Below, in pieces: positions 12,435-23,996 of a stretch of DNA of 64,000 nt. Numbering within the stretch: position 1 is the first letter of the stretch; the number at the start of each line of letters is the position of its first letter. The stretch is from assembly GCA_028583605.1 (NCBI GenBank), contig CM053327.1:15487629-15551628 (forward strand). Reading direction: 5' to 3'. The notes under the pieces are model-generated. The model was given only the letters and a program-made list of their open reading frames with translations. It ran no database searches and was not told the DNA's origin. The position numbers and the translations under genes were made by a program. This DNA is from Dastarcus helophoroides (Eukaryota > Arthropoda > Insecta > Coleoptera > Bothrideridae).

Positions 12435-14481
12435 ATTCATACAGGGCAAATTCACAGCTGGTTAAGTATTACATACATATATTCTAAAAAACTGCAAATT
12501 AAAAAGGATATTTTATTGATATTAAAAATATTTCGAGTATTCATATAGAAAGAGCTTTTACCAAGATTAAAAAAACAATATCTCGTGTGCGGCGTAAGCT
12601 AGAAAACAAAATGCTGTCTCATTTTGGGACCATTACTATTTAAATGTCTTTTAGATAAGTTTAAAAATTGTCTAAGCATATGTAAATACTGGCACATTGA
12701 CATGCACTTACATATTTAAAAAATTCTAATAATTTCGGTTTTTTTTTTATTACCAGAAGTACGATGCAACCGTTAAGATTACCATGAAGAGTTGCAAAGG
12801 TCACTGGGTGAGGTAACTTTCATTCTTGTATTGCGAATTTGCATCGTAACAAATTTTATTGAATGCAGGTGTCCTCGGGGTGACATGGGTTTTGGTATAT
12901 TAAACTTAACAAACAATTTTAATGAAATATTCTGTAACAGTGCAAACGTGCTAAAAGTTGAAAACATTTACAACCGTAATCTTATATCGGTTTCGACCTC
13001 CCTTGGCCTTATCAGTGAGGAACCCGCCATTGTAAACGTTTCCAACTAATAGATGCAAGACAAAAAGGCCGAAACCGATATATAAGTATTGTTTTAAATG
13101 TTATTAACTTCCGGCAACTTTGCGCTGTTTCATTACGGAATATTGGTTTCCATTTGTTTTTTTTTTTGACAGATTACAGCGAATTTAAATTAATACATAT
13201 TTTTAGTGGATACGATAACAGGCATCGTTTTTAATAGCCCTTTTGGAGAATTTGGGAAAGTGCTTTATTTGCCGAAATTGTGTTGTAAATAAATGGAGTG
13301 GTTCAAAAGACCTCGCTGTAGAGATGTATTTTAAAAATTGATAGAATTACGCCTTTGAGAACTTCAATGAGTCTAGTGGATTTATTTAAAGACACTTAAA
13401 TAGATATGATTTGAGGATGAGCGCATTTGGAAAATGCCAAACTGACAAACGGTCAATGACGGTCAGTACGTTATAAGGCCTCGAGGGCCTCATCGGCCAA
13501 CCAAGCGTTCTTCTCATCGCTCGTCGGATTGGAAATATCGCTCCCGGAGGTGCTTTACTCTTTCCTCTCGTGTAAGACATGCCATATATTTGATTTTTTC
13601 CACGGGTAATCTTAAAACGGTGATTTTCGATGCACTACGTTAGACAGGAGTATGATCGTGATGTTTATATTTATGTTGCATAGTGGAAAATCTCTTCCGC
13701 TAAACTGCTTGCTAGATAAATAAGGGGCAAGTAAGTTAAATGGGATGATTTTGAAGAAGCAGGAAATAACAAATAACATATACAATTATATTTTTATTAA
13801 TTTATTGGCAAAACCATAATTTACGTAAATGAATTTTTTTTTAAATTTTTGGACAATAATATCTGAAAATTGGTTGCAATATTCTGAAATATTTTTTGAA
13901 ATATTAGGGTGTAATATGTAAATTGTTAAAATATCATCTTATGTCAGCTGACAAAAATAGGTCAGTGTATTTTACACAGAAAACGAAAAAATCATATATC
14001 AGGCAGTTTTGAAGGTTACCGACAAAATGTAAAAACTTAAAACTAGAAAATAAAAGTGTCTACATAGTATAGTTCGAACCCATGCTAGTAATGGAAGTCA
14101 GAATATTGGAAATATTTTAAAATAAATGCTGTGAAACTGACCTACCTTTTTATATTTGTGGTTTAGATGTTTGTAGTTGTGTGGAAACAAATATAATATT
14201 TATTGCTTTAAAACACATTTAAATATAAACTTTATACACCTTTTATTTATTGAACTTAATGCTCAACGTCTTAGTACAGTAAAGCATTCTACCTGCAGCT
14301 TTGTGCTCAAACTTTCTTCTCGTGAGATATAAATATCATATTCGATTTCCTGGTATAAACGACTACAGTATTCACTATTGTACTGTATAGTGATCCTACA
14401 GTTAAACAATTAAAATGATAATCAAACTATAAAAAAATTTAAATAATGCACAATTGTCAATTTATCTGGTAGTAGGCGTAT
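12435..14481. other. No recognisable gene; small palindrome and a GC-richer patch
   Basis: Holds the small inverted repeat listed separately (12981-13086) and a GC-richer patch at about 13430-13570 that reads as a short basic minus-strand frame without known motifs. The remainder is AT-rich and featureless. Confidence 0.3.
12981..13086. repeat. Small inverted-repeat sequence (106 bp)
   Basis: Left arm CTTATATCGGTTTCG and right arm CGAAACCGATATATAAG are inverted copies (two extra bases in the right arm). They enclose a GC-richer centre. It may be a small MITE or a hairpin. No target duplication was established. Confidence 0.4.
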
Positions 14482-14568
14482 ATAATGTTTAAGGTACAAG
14501 ATAAAAGTGGACTTGTCAAGGACATTACAGAAGACAAGGGTTCTAATGCACAGACCAATAAGTTTGAA
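14482..14568. repeat. Left part of a hammerhead-repeat unit
   Basis: Words GGACATTACAG, AGAAGACAAGG and CACAGACCAATAAGTTTGAA match the unit start seen at 17455-17510. The unit is interrupted at 14568 by the hAT-like insertion and resumes at 16837, where the ribozyme-bearing part follows. Confidence 0.6.
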
Positions 14569-16836
14569 CATAGGCCTAGCTAGAATGGGTGGAGCGCTTG
14601 CCCCACTTTAGTTCACACACCAAACCGAAAATTTATGTAATTCAACTGGGGGAGCAAAAATTTTCTATCCAGCTTCAAAATCCATTCTTCCCTTGAAATA
14701 TTTTTTTGAAATTTCGACTTTTTTCTCTTTCGTATTTTTATAAAATTTGTCTTTTTTTGAAATTTTGCATTTATTCATAAAATTCCACTTCTTTTATCAA
14801 ACATGACTTTATCAAAATTTCAATTTTTCATTTAAAAGTTCGTTGTTTTTTTTCTAAAATTTCGCCACCTCTAGAAATTCGAATTTTTCTGAAAATTTCG
14901 ACTTTTTTGAATTCTGCAAATTTCAGCTTGTTTGTAAAAATTTGCTTTTTCCTCGAAATTTGGTCGATCTTCTGTTCAAAAAAATAATATTTTTTTGAAA
15001 TTTATAATTTTTGTAAGAAAATTACGAAAACATTTTCTAAAAGTCTCAATTTGTTTGTCAAAATTTCGACGTGTGTCACCATATTGCAAATTTTCTGACG
15101 CCACATGAGGCAAGATAGGACGCGCATATCTTTCTCTGAGTTGAGCAGTCAAGAGAAAATAAATATTCACCCAGAAAATTTCCATTTTTTTTTCTTACAA
15201 TTTCGTTTTTTAATGGGCTTCTGATGAGATCTGATTCTTTCTGAAAGACTTCAAATTTTCACTAAAGGATTAAAAGCTTTTTGTCAAAATTTAGAGCTTT
15301 TTTTTTAAGAATTTCTATCATTTCCTCCTAATTTTGTCTTTATTTCAGGGTTAAGCTTATTTTATTAAAAATTTCGAGGTTTTTCTTAAAATTTGACCTT
15401 CTCTGGAACATTCTGAATTATCTATTCTTTTCGAAATTTTTTCGAAATTTCGTTCCTTTTTTTCAAATTTCGATAATTTCTGAACATTTAGCTATTTTAA
15501 AAAATTTAAAATCTGATTTTGTGGAAATTTAAACTGGTTTATTTTTCATGAAATTTTGAATTTTATTTCAATATACGATATTTAGTATTTTCTGTCTTTT
15601 TTCTAAAAATTTTTAATTTTTCTCTTAAAATAGTCATCTTTCCAAAATTCGCCTTTTCCTCAGAATTCGACTTTTTCGAAATTTCGATTTCATTATCAAA
15701 ATTCTATTTTTTTGAACTTTTGTTTCAAAAATTGTTTATTTATTTCCAAATTACACAATTTTTCATATATTTGTCTTTTTCAACAAATTTTCACTTTTAT
15801 ATTAAATTGTGATATTTAATGGTGCTGAAAATGTGTTCTCTCTAAATTAGATCGGAATTTTGATAAAAATGTTGAGAAAAATATTTTGGAGGATTTGGTG
15901 GAGAAGGAGATTTCTTATAAATTTAATGACTTTAGTGAATTTAAAATTTTTAGAACAATGTTTTTGGAAATTGCGATTTTTATCTTAAGATTCGACTTTT
16001 TCATAAAATTAAACCATTGAAAATTTCAACTTTCTTCAAATTTTGGACATTTTTTAAGCTCCTGTGAAAGGTTAGGTTTTATTTTTGATGCGATTTACTT
16101 TTCCAATTTTTTTCCCTAAAAATTCGTATTTTTTCGAAATTACTAGTTTGCTATCGAAATTTCAATTTTGATCTTAATTGAATTTTCTCTTGGAAAATTG
16201 AAATATTTTCTAGAAAGTGCGATATTTTTCTGTTAATTTCTCCAAACTGAACGTATTTTTTTTAAATCGGGATATTTTTTCGAAGTCCATTTTGATGATT
16301 ATCCGTTTTTAATTTCTTTTTTAAATTTGATTCCCAGTGATTTTAAATTATTGTTAGAAATTCAAATTGTTTGAAATGTAAATTTTGACTTTTATCTCAA
16401 AATTCGATATATTCTGTTTCTGGACATTTCCATTTAAAATTGAATTTTTTTTTGAAAATTTTCTAAATTTCAAAAATATGTTAACATTCAAATAAAGTAA
16501 AAATTCTGAGAGAAATATTTTTGAAAATTGCAATATTTTTTTATTTAAATTTGGCTTGTTATAAATTTCCAACTTTGGAAATTTGTCTTTTTTTGAAATT
16601 TACACTTCTTCGAAATTTTGACATTATTTGAAAATTTCTGAAAGATTTCTGCCTAAAGTTTGGCTCCTTTTGGAAATTTTGACTTTAAATCTAAAAATTC
16701 GATCTCCCCAGTTCGTTTAGGTTTTAAGTGAAAATATATGTACATTATTACTCAGCCGAAATGTTTTCTATTTTTGTCCATGAATTGTTCAGAATGATTG
16801 TTGCCCCCCTTAAAGGAAATCCTGCCTACACTTATG
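14569..16836. mobile_element. hAT-like element filled with degenerate T-rich repeats
   Basis: Ends CATAGGCCTAGCTAGAAT and, read inversely from the right, CATAAGTGTAGGCAGGAT match at 12 of 18 positions. The flanking octamers AGTTTGAA (14561-14568) and GGTTTGAA (16837-16844) agree at 7 of 8 positions, fitting the 8-bp target duplication of hAT elements. Removing it restores a continuous hammerhead-repeat unit. The interior, about 14676-16735, is almost entirely a degenerate array built of words such as TTTTTCGAAATTTCGAC, with no transposase. The tail segment (ATATATGTACATT, ACTCAGCCGAAA near 16735-16760) recurs at 27610-27630. Confidence 0.5.
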
Positions 16837-16865
16837 GGTTTGAAAATTTATTAGATTCAAAGATT

Positions 16866-16919
16866 GGACACCAAAGACCTGGTTTCGATCTTATTAGATC
16901 TCGTCAGTTTGGTGTATCC
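16866..16919 (-). ncRNA. Hammerhead ribozyme motif A (type I)
   Basis: On the minus strand the conserved core CTGACGA is followed by stem II GATCT-AATA-AGATC (5 perfect pairs, 4-base loop), then GAAA. A very short helix III ACC-A-GGT follows, then C17, giving a GUC cleavage triplet. Helix I is formed by ACACCAAA before the core and TTTGGTGT after the cleavage site, 8 perfect pairs. Predicted self-cleavage falls between 16876 and 16875. All invariant core bases are present. A helix III this short is typical of hammerheads in Penelope-like elements and animal retrozymes, which often act as dimers. Confidence 0.82.
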
Positions 16920-16988
16920 AACTTGAATGCCTAACAAATGTTCCAACAAGTAAGTATTAAAGAATCAGTGGACTTCGAACGTGTGACT

Positions 16989-17089
16989 CAGTGCCAGTGT
17001 TTCAACTGTTGGTAGTTAGCTACCTATGATTCACTGTACACGTCTAGAGGGCTGCATGAATTTGCAGTTCAGGTTGTATTCTACTTGCA
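16989..17089. repeat. Inverted-repeat arm (pairs with 17332-17428)
   Basis: Shares GTTTCAACTGTTGGTAG, CACGTCTAGAGGGCTGCATG and TTCTACTTGCA-like words with the inverse of 17332-17428. The two arms could fold a large hairpin around ribozyme motif B. Confidence 0.75.
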
Positions 17090-17152
17090 AAGGATATTAC
17101 ATTCTAATATGCACAGATCAATAGGTTTGAACATTTATTAGATTCGAAATTT

Positions 17153-17205
17153 GGAAACCAAATACCGGTTTCGATCTTGTTAGATCTCGTCAGTTTGGTA
17201 TATCC
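17153..17205 (-). ncRNA. Hammerhead ribozyme motif B (type I, palindromic helix III)
   Basis: Minus strand: CTGACGA, stem II GATCT-AACA-AGATC (5 perfect pairs), GAAA, then CCGGTA. Helix III is the self-complementary hexamer ACCGGT with no loop, which cannot close within one molecule but can in a dimer. The cleavage triplet is GUA. Helix I is ATACCAAA with TTTGGTTT (one mismatch plus a wobble). Predicted cleavage lies between 17163 and 17162. This copy keeps the whole conserved core. Confidence 0.82.
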
Positions 17206-17331
17206 AACTCGAATACTAACAAATCTTCCGACAAGTAAGTACTAAAACATTCACAGACGTCAAGCGAGTGACTCTTAGTACTACCAACTATTGGTCCATA
17301 GAGAAACTATGGCCATCCCCAACAATGTCGT

Positions 17332-17428
17332 ATGCAAGTAGAATGCAACCTAGACTACAAATTCATGCAGCCCTCCAGGCGTGTATAGTGAATCATAGGT
17401 AGCTGTACTACCAACAGTTGAAACACTG
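17332..17428. repeat. Inverted-repeat arm (pairs with 16989-17089)
   Basis: Inverse copy of the linker at 16989-17089, with CATGCAGCCCTCCAGGCGTG and CCAACAGTTGAAAC words. About 90% similar by eye. Confidence 0.75.
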
Positions 17429-17528
17429 CCACCTAGCGAAGCGGCTGTTCTCTAGGAAAGTTTCCAGAAGACAAGGATTCTAATATGCACAGACCAATAG
17501 GTTTGAACATTTATTAGATTCGAAGTTT

Positions 17529-17581
17529 GGAAACCAAATACCGATTTCGATTTTGTTAGATCTCGTCAGTTTGGTATATCC
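17529..17581 (-). ncRNA. Decayed hammerhead motif C
   Basis: Same arrangement as motif B (core CTGACGA, loop AACA, GAAA, helix I ATACCAAA/TTTGGTTT). Stem II carries a C-A mismatch (GATCT with AAATC) and helix III reads ATCGGT instead of ACCGGT. It is probably weak or inactive. It shows that the ribozyme region was duplicated as part of the repeat unit. Confidence 0.7.
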
Positions 17582-17721
17582 AACTCGAATGCTAACAAAT
17601 GTTCCGACAAGTAAGTACTCTATACACTATACACGCCTGGAGGGCTGCATGAATTTGTAGTCTAGTTTGCATTCTACTTGCAAAGGACATTACAGTTTAG
17701 CTGGCTTGGACTGCCTCTTTA

Positions 17722-20216
17722 GCCCAGTCGGCGAAGCTTTTTTTGTACAAAATAATACAACAGCGATTTTATGATTGCAATCAATTAATAGGTTAATTCT
17801 GAGCATAAGTTCAAGTTGGCGCGGTGCGGGGGCTGTGCGTTAGCCGCCATTTTGATAAACGCGTTTATGTAATTATCTCGATAATGGTTGATCCTATTAA
17901 AAAAGTAAAAGAAATCATATTTGTAGAAAAATATATGACTTATCTTTTTCATTAATAATATTTTTGTATAGGATAAATATTTTAAAAGTTACTACGTTGA
18001 ATTGTTTTCTCTTTTTAGTTTTTGCTTGATAATTCGTAAACAAATAACTCTACATTGATAATAGTTATTATCAAAGTTGTAGAGCATAAAAAAATTTACA
18101 CATTTTGTATAAAACATTTTTTTCTAATGTTTATAGTTTAGGAGCTGTAATAAAATAACTATCCGAGTTAATTAAGAAAACGGCGTTTTATCAAATTGTA
18201 TGCCCAGTAAATGCTGACTTATCGACAGCAGATGTTATTTTAACTGGAATGTCTCATTGCTCCAATATTTACTGGACAAGTAGAGAATAGGTATAATTTT
18301 AGATCTTTTGTTATTATAGCTTTTATAAACTATGATCTTTACAAAAATGTTTTTATAAAATTTATAGACAGTTTTATACCCTACAAATATGCTGTTGGCC
18401 GATTTGGAAGTAGATTAAGAAAAAAATAAGTGACAATTTTTTGGCGTAATAATTTAAAATATGTGCCTAAAAAATCGCTTCTAATAAAAACATTAAACTA
18501 CTTATTTTTACATCAATATGATCTTTCCCATTTTTTCTTTTTTTTCTTTCACAGTTACGCAGTGGGAAAAATGTATTTGAAGTATAATTCAACAGCAATT
18601 TTATGAATACAGCCTATTAGTAGGACAATCCTGTCTATGACGCCAAATGGACGCGATGTGGGACGTCGTGCGTTAGCCATTATTTTAATAAATGCGTTTT
18701 TGTTAATATTTTGAGAATAGTTGGTTTTATGAAGAAACTACAAGCAACCTATAAAGATAAAAATGTTTATTTTGGCTGCTACTCTAAAAAGTAACAGCGT
18801 TGAAGTGTTCATTTTTTAGTTTTTGTTTAGTAAAATTGGTAAGCGGCTTACAAGAGTAATTGATAACAGTAACTATCAAGGTTGTACGAGAATTAGAAAA
18901 TCTACAATTTAAAAAAAATGGGTTTTCCTAAAATTTGTAGTGTAGGACTTCTTCGACGAATAGCCGCAGATGCCTTCCTTTTATCAGCATCATTTTTCCG
19001 ACATGACTTGTGGACACTAATAACAAAGATAGATTTTTCTCAAAAAAAACTCTCTGTTTAAACAATGAAAACTATGTAGTTCAATTATCTTTATTTAACT
19101 TACCTCACAGATTCTAAATTTTTAGAAATTCTTTATGTACCTTCTGGCCTCTTAATTTGCTGGCAGTTAAAAGAGATCTAATACCTCTACTTTTAACATT
19201 CACATCACCTTTACTTAAAGTTTTTCCACAAATGAAACAATTATTCATTTTTTTACCATAGAAACGCCCTTTCAAGAAACAAAATATATTTTGTAACTGC
19301 TACCTATAATAGTGCTAAACTCCGTTTAAGATTGAAAAATTATACAATTATCACGACCATTGCGTAAATATCGCACAAATGCGGCAACTTAAAAGAAGCG
19401 GCTAAATAAAAGAGCGGCCTACCAAAATAGCAGCTTGTGCATGAAAAATATTTTGATCGCGTCAGCCTGTAAGTCGACAAATTGTATTATTTTGCTGAAG
19501 TGACTCCTTTACGAGCAGACAATGTTCTTTTCATCATACTTCCCGCCTTGGCATATTTTTTAAATGTGATAGTTTTTAATATAGATTGTGATGAAACTGT
19601 TTTTTCTACAATTAATTGAAAATACAATTTTATATTGTCTTATCAAATTAACGTTTGGTGGTTAAAAGCACCTTTGGCATAAATACACATTTGATTTCTA
19701 GTACAGAATATTTCTTTAGGTGGTGACGAAATTCGTAACTTAAAATTTATCGAGACCGTTAGATCTTCATCGCGCTATAACTCACAAACTATTAACTTGA
19801 GAAAAATAAAATATATATCAAATTTGTAGAAAATTTTATGCTCTATAACTTTGATTCTAACTGTTACCAACAAATGCTAACCGTTTTAAAACTATTAGGA
19901 AAAAACTAAAAAGTAAAAACTTTTCATTGTAATAACTCGCAAAATATTCATTTTATGAAAAAATATGTTTTATAAAAAAGTTAAATTATATATTTTTCTA
20001 CAAATATGGTTTCCTGTATTTTCTTCATAGGATCGACCATTCTCGAGATATTTACTAAAACGCGTTTATTAAAATGGCGGCTGACGCACAGCCCCCCGCG
20101 CCGCGCCAACTTAGACATATGCTCAAAATTGACCTACTAATAGATTGCAATAATAAAATTGATGTTGTATTCGTTTGTATTTTTCACCTCTTTAGCGATT
20201 TCCTCGCCGACTGGGC
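17722..20216. mobile_element. TA-flanked element with long inverted ends (2.5 kb)
   Basis: Both termini read GCCCAGTCGGCGA (right end inverted) and are flanked by TA at 17720-17721 and 20217-20218, as in Tc1/mariner-type insertion. The inverted similarity runs inward for several hundred bases: GTTGGCGCGG near 17815 pairs with CCGCGCCAAC near 20100, and GCCGCCATTTT near 17850 pairs with AAAATGGCGGC near 20073. A third, direct copy of the subterminal region lies at 18575-18735. The centre carries a minus-strand two-exon gene remnant (18902-19248). No transposase is seen, so the element is non-autonomous or eroded. Confidence 0.7.
18902..19248 (-). pseudogene. Two-exon remnant of a CxxC/HxxxC zinc-binding insect protein
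   Basis: Exon 1 (19248 to 19104) starts with ATG and reads MNNCFICGKTLSKGDVNVKS then RGIRSLLTASKLRG. It ends at a strong donor (GAG before GTAAGTT). Exon 2 (19016 to 18902) follows an acceptor (TTGTTATTAG) and reads SVHKSCRKNDADKRKASAA, ending in TAG. The junction joins in frame as ESV-SVHKSC. The C-x2-C of exon 1 and H-x3-C of exon 2 look like one zinc-binding site, as in the short N-terminal module of large uncharacterised proteins common in insect genomes. One missing base in the A run near 19118 causes a premature TAG in exon 1. The rest of the protein is absent. It lies inside the inverted-end element 17722-20216, so it is probably element-encoded or captured. Confidence 0.55.
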
Positions 20217-23200
20217 TACTTTCGTTTGTTACGCTTATTTGCGTTGCCAACATACTCTAGTGTTAATAGGAGAGCATGTTAGTATCGCGTGATGCTGAGA
20301 AGTTGTGGTCACAATCGAAACCATAATTTTAGCCTCTATCCAAAATCGCTCAACGCTCAATACGCCTAAAAAAATTTTCACTGAGGAAAAAAACGTTTTC
20401 ATGAGCTGCCATTACTAAACAAATTTAAATATTTCCAAACACACTCGAAAAGATGTTAAATTAAATTGATTCGGTGAAAACTTTTTCTTCTTTTTTTAAA
20501 TGTCGGTCTAATGATGGAACAACCTTTGCAATTAATTAGTAGCTATTGCTTTTCCAGTCAATATTTTTAAAGTTGTAACTTCTGCTTATCCACATACATG
20601 TTCGCCTCGATTAAAAACAGAACTGGAAGTTATTTATCCAAGATGAGACTTTGTGAATATTATTGCTGCCCTAGTAGAACATTTTGAGGAAAAAATGTTA
20701 AACTATTTTTAGAAGAGTACAGAATTATTATTAATTAATCATTGTAACAAATGTATTGCAGTTGGTGAATATTATACTGAAAATAAAAATTGCTATATTT
20801 TATTAAGTTTACAACGATCGAGAACTTGCGAGGCCTACTTCGTACTTGTCTCGAAATATTTTGAATAGAAACATGTACATTGTAGTATATTGGTTATATG
20901 TATGTAGGTACATGAATTGTTAACGTTAATACAACATGGCCTACATTCCGCATTTACATTCTGAAATTTGGAAGTGTTTTATCTAAACTAGAGTTTTTGG
21001 TCATGCTGCATTGAGTGAATTAGCCTATTGTCAGTTACTCTGTGCTGTTTTCATATATTATTTCCGGGAATCTATGTTATTTTTACAGTAGTGTGTGTTT
21101 AGAAAACTAACCGCTCGAAATGTTTTACAGGAATTTAATTCGCACCTATTGAATTGGTGCATTAGTGCAGAAAAACGTTCATCAAACAAGTTGCATGTTT
21201 ATCGTTTATTTTGCAATATAATTAAATTATTGCAACTCGAACTAGCGCCGACAGTCCATTTAGTTTTTCTCTGATCTAAACAAATCCCCAGATAAATTTA
21301 ATTACGCTGCGGCATGTATGTGTTTGCAAAATTTAAACAGTGGCCGTGATGCATGAGTCCATGCAACATCGTATGTGCTCGCATATACATATGCATTAAA
21401 ATCAATTATCAGTCTTAATGCAACATGGCGCATATTTACTCCGAGCAAATATAGGACCTTTTTTATCTAAACTGAATATACTTTTGAGTTTTATAAATGC
21501 GTGAACTTTTCTAAATGGGGTGCTGAATTATTCCCGCTGTTTATTCTAAAAAGCAGAGAAATAGCTATTTTAAAATTTTTGCTTATGTTGAGTGGGCATA
21601 AGCTGGAAGCGGTTCGATAAATTATTATTTCACGAGCTGAATGTCGACTGTTTAATACATTTTGAGCGGTCAATATTTTAAGTTGATTTAATTGTTTGGG
21701 CCATGTAGCTGCCATTCCTGCATTAATGTGAATACATTTGGAAGTTAAAATTATATGGCACTGGGAAATTAAATTTAATCTTAAATTGAATTTAATTAAA
21801 CCAACCTATCAGCAACATTATGTTCTATCTCACCCCAATATTGAATATGCTTATTTATTTAACAGATATGTACAATGACGAATAATTCATACATGGGACA
21901 TGCATTATTTTGTTTCAGTTATTGATGAGACATTCCACAAAATATGTGACTGATGTTTTCTTTTAGTTTTCTACATGGAATTATCTATAAAATATCTATT
22001 ACTAATTTTGAGTGAAATTCTGCTACTGTCAAATAGTTTTCACCGGAAACAACAACTGATTAAAGTATAATATATTGCTGCATTGCGACTGTATACAAAT
22101 CAAAAACTAATGTTTGTCTTGAACGTTCCACCCTAGATTTAGCTCTTTCAGGCAATTATACTGTGTTCATCCAACATATAAAGCACAATGTTTTTTATTA
22201 GGAGATATCTCTGTTACTTTACAAGACAAATACCTGAACCAAAAAAATGTTTGAATTTATTATTATGCCCCCTCAAAACTTTGGTGGTTGCTGCATCCCG
22301 AAGAAACAGCGCTTCCTCCCTTTTTTTTAATTGCACTGTCCAAATTTTTTCACCAATAATGAATCTTCAGTTCATTCTGAGTACAGCCATATATATTTCA
22401 TTGTTGAAGTAACCTGAAAATCCCTAAAGAGAATAGTGACTATGGTATTAGTAGTTCCTGCCTGTGTAAAATAAAGTTGCAGCAAAAAACAAATGGTTTT
22501 ATATTCACAAAAGCATGAATTGGTGAGTAAATGTGTATTTAATTGACAATGATTGTTATCAATTATCAAGATCTCTGTTGAAGATTGAACTCTTGTCCTC
22601 AGTTTTTGTTCGTTACCAGGTCACATAAATTGTCAAATATTACATAGACCTGCATTCAGAATAAATGAAGATTTTTCAGCGAAAAAAAGTGCGGAATGCC
22701 ATTGATTGTATTTGGCCCTTTGGAGAAGAAAAAATCCCCACCCCTGATGATGATTTGTTGCCTGCTTGCCGTACTTTTTTTCATAACAAGACTTTGCCAA
22801 ATCCAGTTTACCACAGTATTATATACCAGACGCAATTTTTTCATAAATCTGATATCGGTGAGGCTGAATTTAGCATTTTCTTGATTGATGGTGTCAAAAG
22901 TGGTCTACACGGCGCAAACACAATTAGGCCGGAACAATTAAAACGGCAAGTTTAGCGAATATAGCGCGAACGTCGTGAATAATTCATAAAGTAAAATTAA
23001 TAGTTCAGCGACTTATAAATCATAGTCGGGGCTCCTGAATATCGGAAGAACAAAATGATTGATTCAATGCTAATGGCAGATCACTCAAGTCGGACAGTTA
23101 CAGTAGTAGACTGCTTATCATATCTTCGAATAAAAAAGTCATGAATCGTCTTTTGCTAGCCGCCCTTTTGATACTGCATCATACATATTCTTATTCAGCG

Positions 23201-23650
23201 AAGTGCTTTTTTGACAAATGAAATATTCATTCTATTACGATGTACTTTTTACTGACAAAATATAAGATAATGATGGATATATCCTATTGTGAGTTGTTTA
23301 CACACTGCGGATTACTGAAATAGCATTTAACTAAATAATCTTTGTCTATTAAAAATCGATCTCATCTAACTGGAGCTACAGATTTATAATTTTTGGGAAA
23401 TGGTTTCATAGATTTACGACGATATTGCATTAACAGTGGCAAGTAAGATTTTTTCTGGCACGTTATTTTATTCTTTTTATAACGAAGAATGTTTGCAAAA
23501 ATTAAAAGCGCCATCTAATCATCAATTATTAAATTTGAACAAACGGTCGAACAAAAATTTTCGAATAGTAGCAATGTAATCGGCAGTTACTTAAAAGAGA
23601 TAAAAGAATAAACAGACAAAAATTTTTTCTTGAGAAATAATTTTATGGGC
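20217..23650. other. No recognisable gene; possible weak repeats
   Basis: AT-rich sequence. The word pair ACATGGC and TTTATCTAAACT recurs near 20935/20985 and 21423/21463, with a weaker third echo near 21702, which suggests a very old tandem duplication. A 96-codon frame at 22665-22955 has no recognisable motif. Confidence 0.3.
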
Positions 23651-23996
23651 AACTTCTTTCTAACATCAATTTTCTAAGGAACTGAAGAAAATTACTAATA
23701 ACTTCGCAAAATTTTGAATTTTTTCCTTCGAGATTTTGAATTAAAATTGGAATTTTCCAATTTTTTAAAGGTTTAAAATTCGAAAAAAAGGTCGAATTTT
23801 AGACATTAAAATTTAAATTTCGAATTAAATAGAAACCATAAAATAAATCAATACTTCGAGTTTAAACTCAAAATTTCGGTGAATTATTAACCATTTCAAC
23901 ATTTTTTCAAATGAAGTCAAATTTTTGAATAAATAAGTTATTAATTATAATAAGTTTTTTTGATAGAATGGACTGGTCCTTGGTTATCTTCAAAAA
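23650..23996. repeat. Degenerate AT-rich repeat block
   Basis: Words such as GAATTTTTTCC, AAATTCGAAAA and AAATTTCG recur. It belongs to the same compositional family as the other blocks. Confidence 0.45.

Larger units (their letters stand above)
16837..17690 (-). repeat. Cluster of hammerhead-repeat units, partly inverted
   Basis: Contains three copies of a roughly 150-bp module (A near 16837-16960, B near 17101-17250, C near 17465-17615), each with a minus-strand hammerhead motif. Linkers of about 100 bp alternate in orientation: 16989-17089 is the inverse of 17332-17428, and part recurs at 17620-17690 in the first orientation. The spacing of predicted cleavage sites is 287 and 376 bp. Such short tandem hammerhead units are known from Penelope-like retroelements (tandem pLTRs) and from animal retrozymes. 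No Penelope reverse transcriptase or GIY-YIG frame is visible in the window. Confidence 0.7.

Noticed and set aside
12792..13049. 85-codon plus-strand frame with an internal acceptor-like GAATGCAG
   Set aside because: No family resemblance, and it overlaps the small palindrome at its 3' end.
22665..22955. 96-codon plus-strand frame
   Set aside because: Two overlapping frames of similar length on this strand and one on the other suggest a chance open region. No motif.
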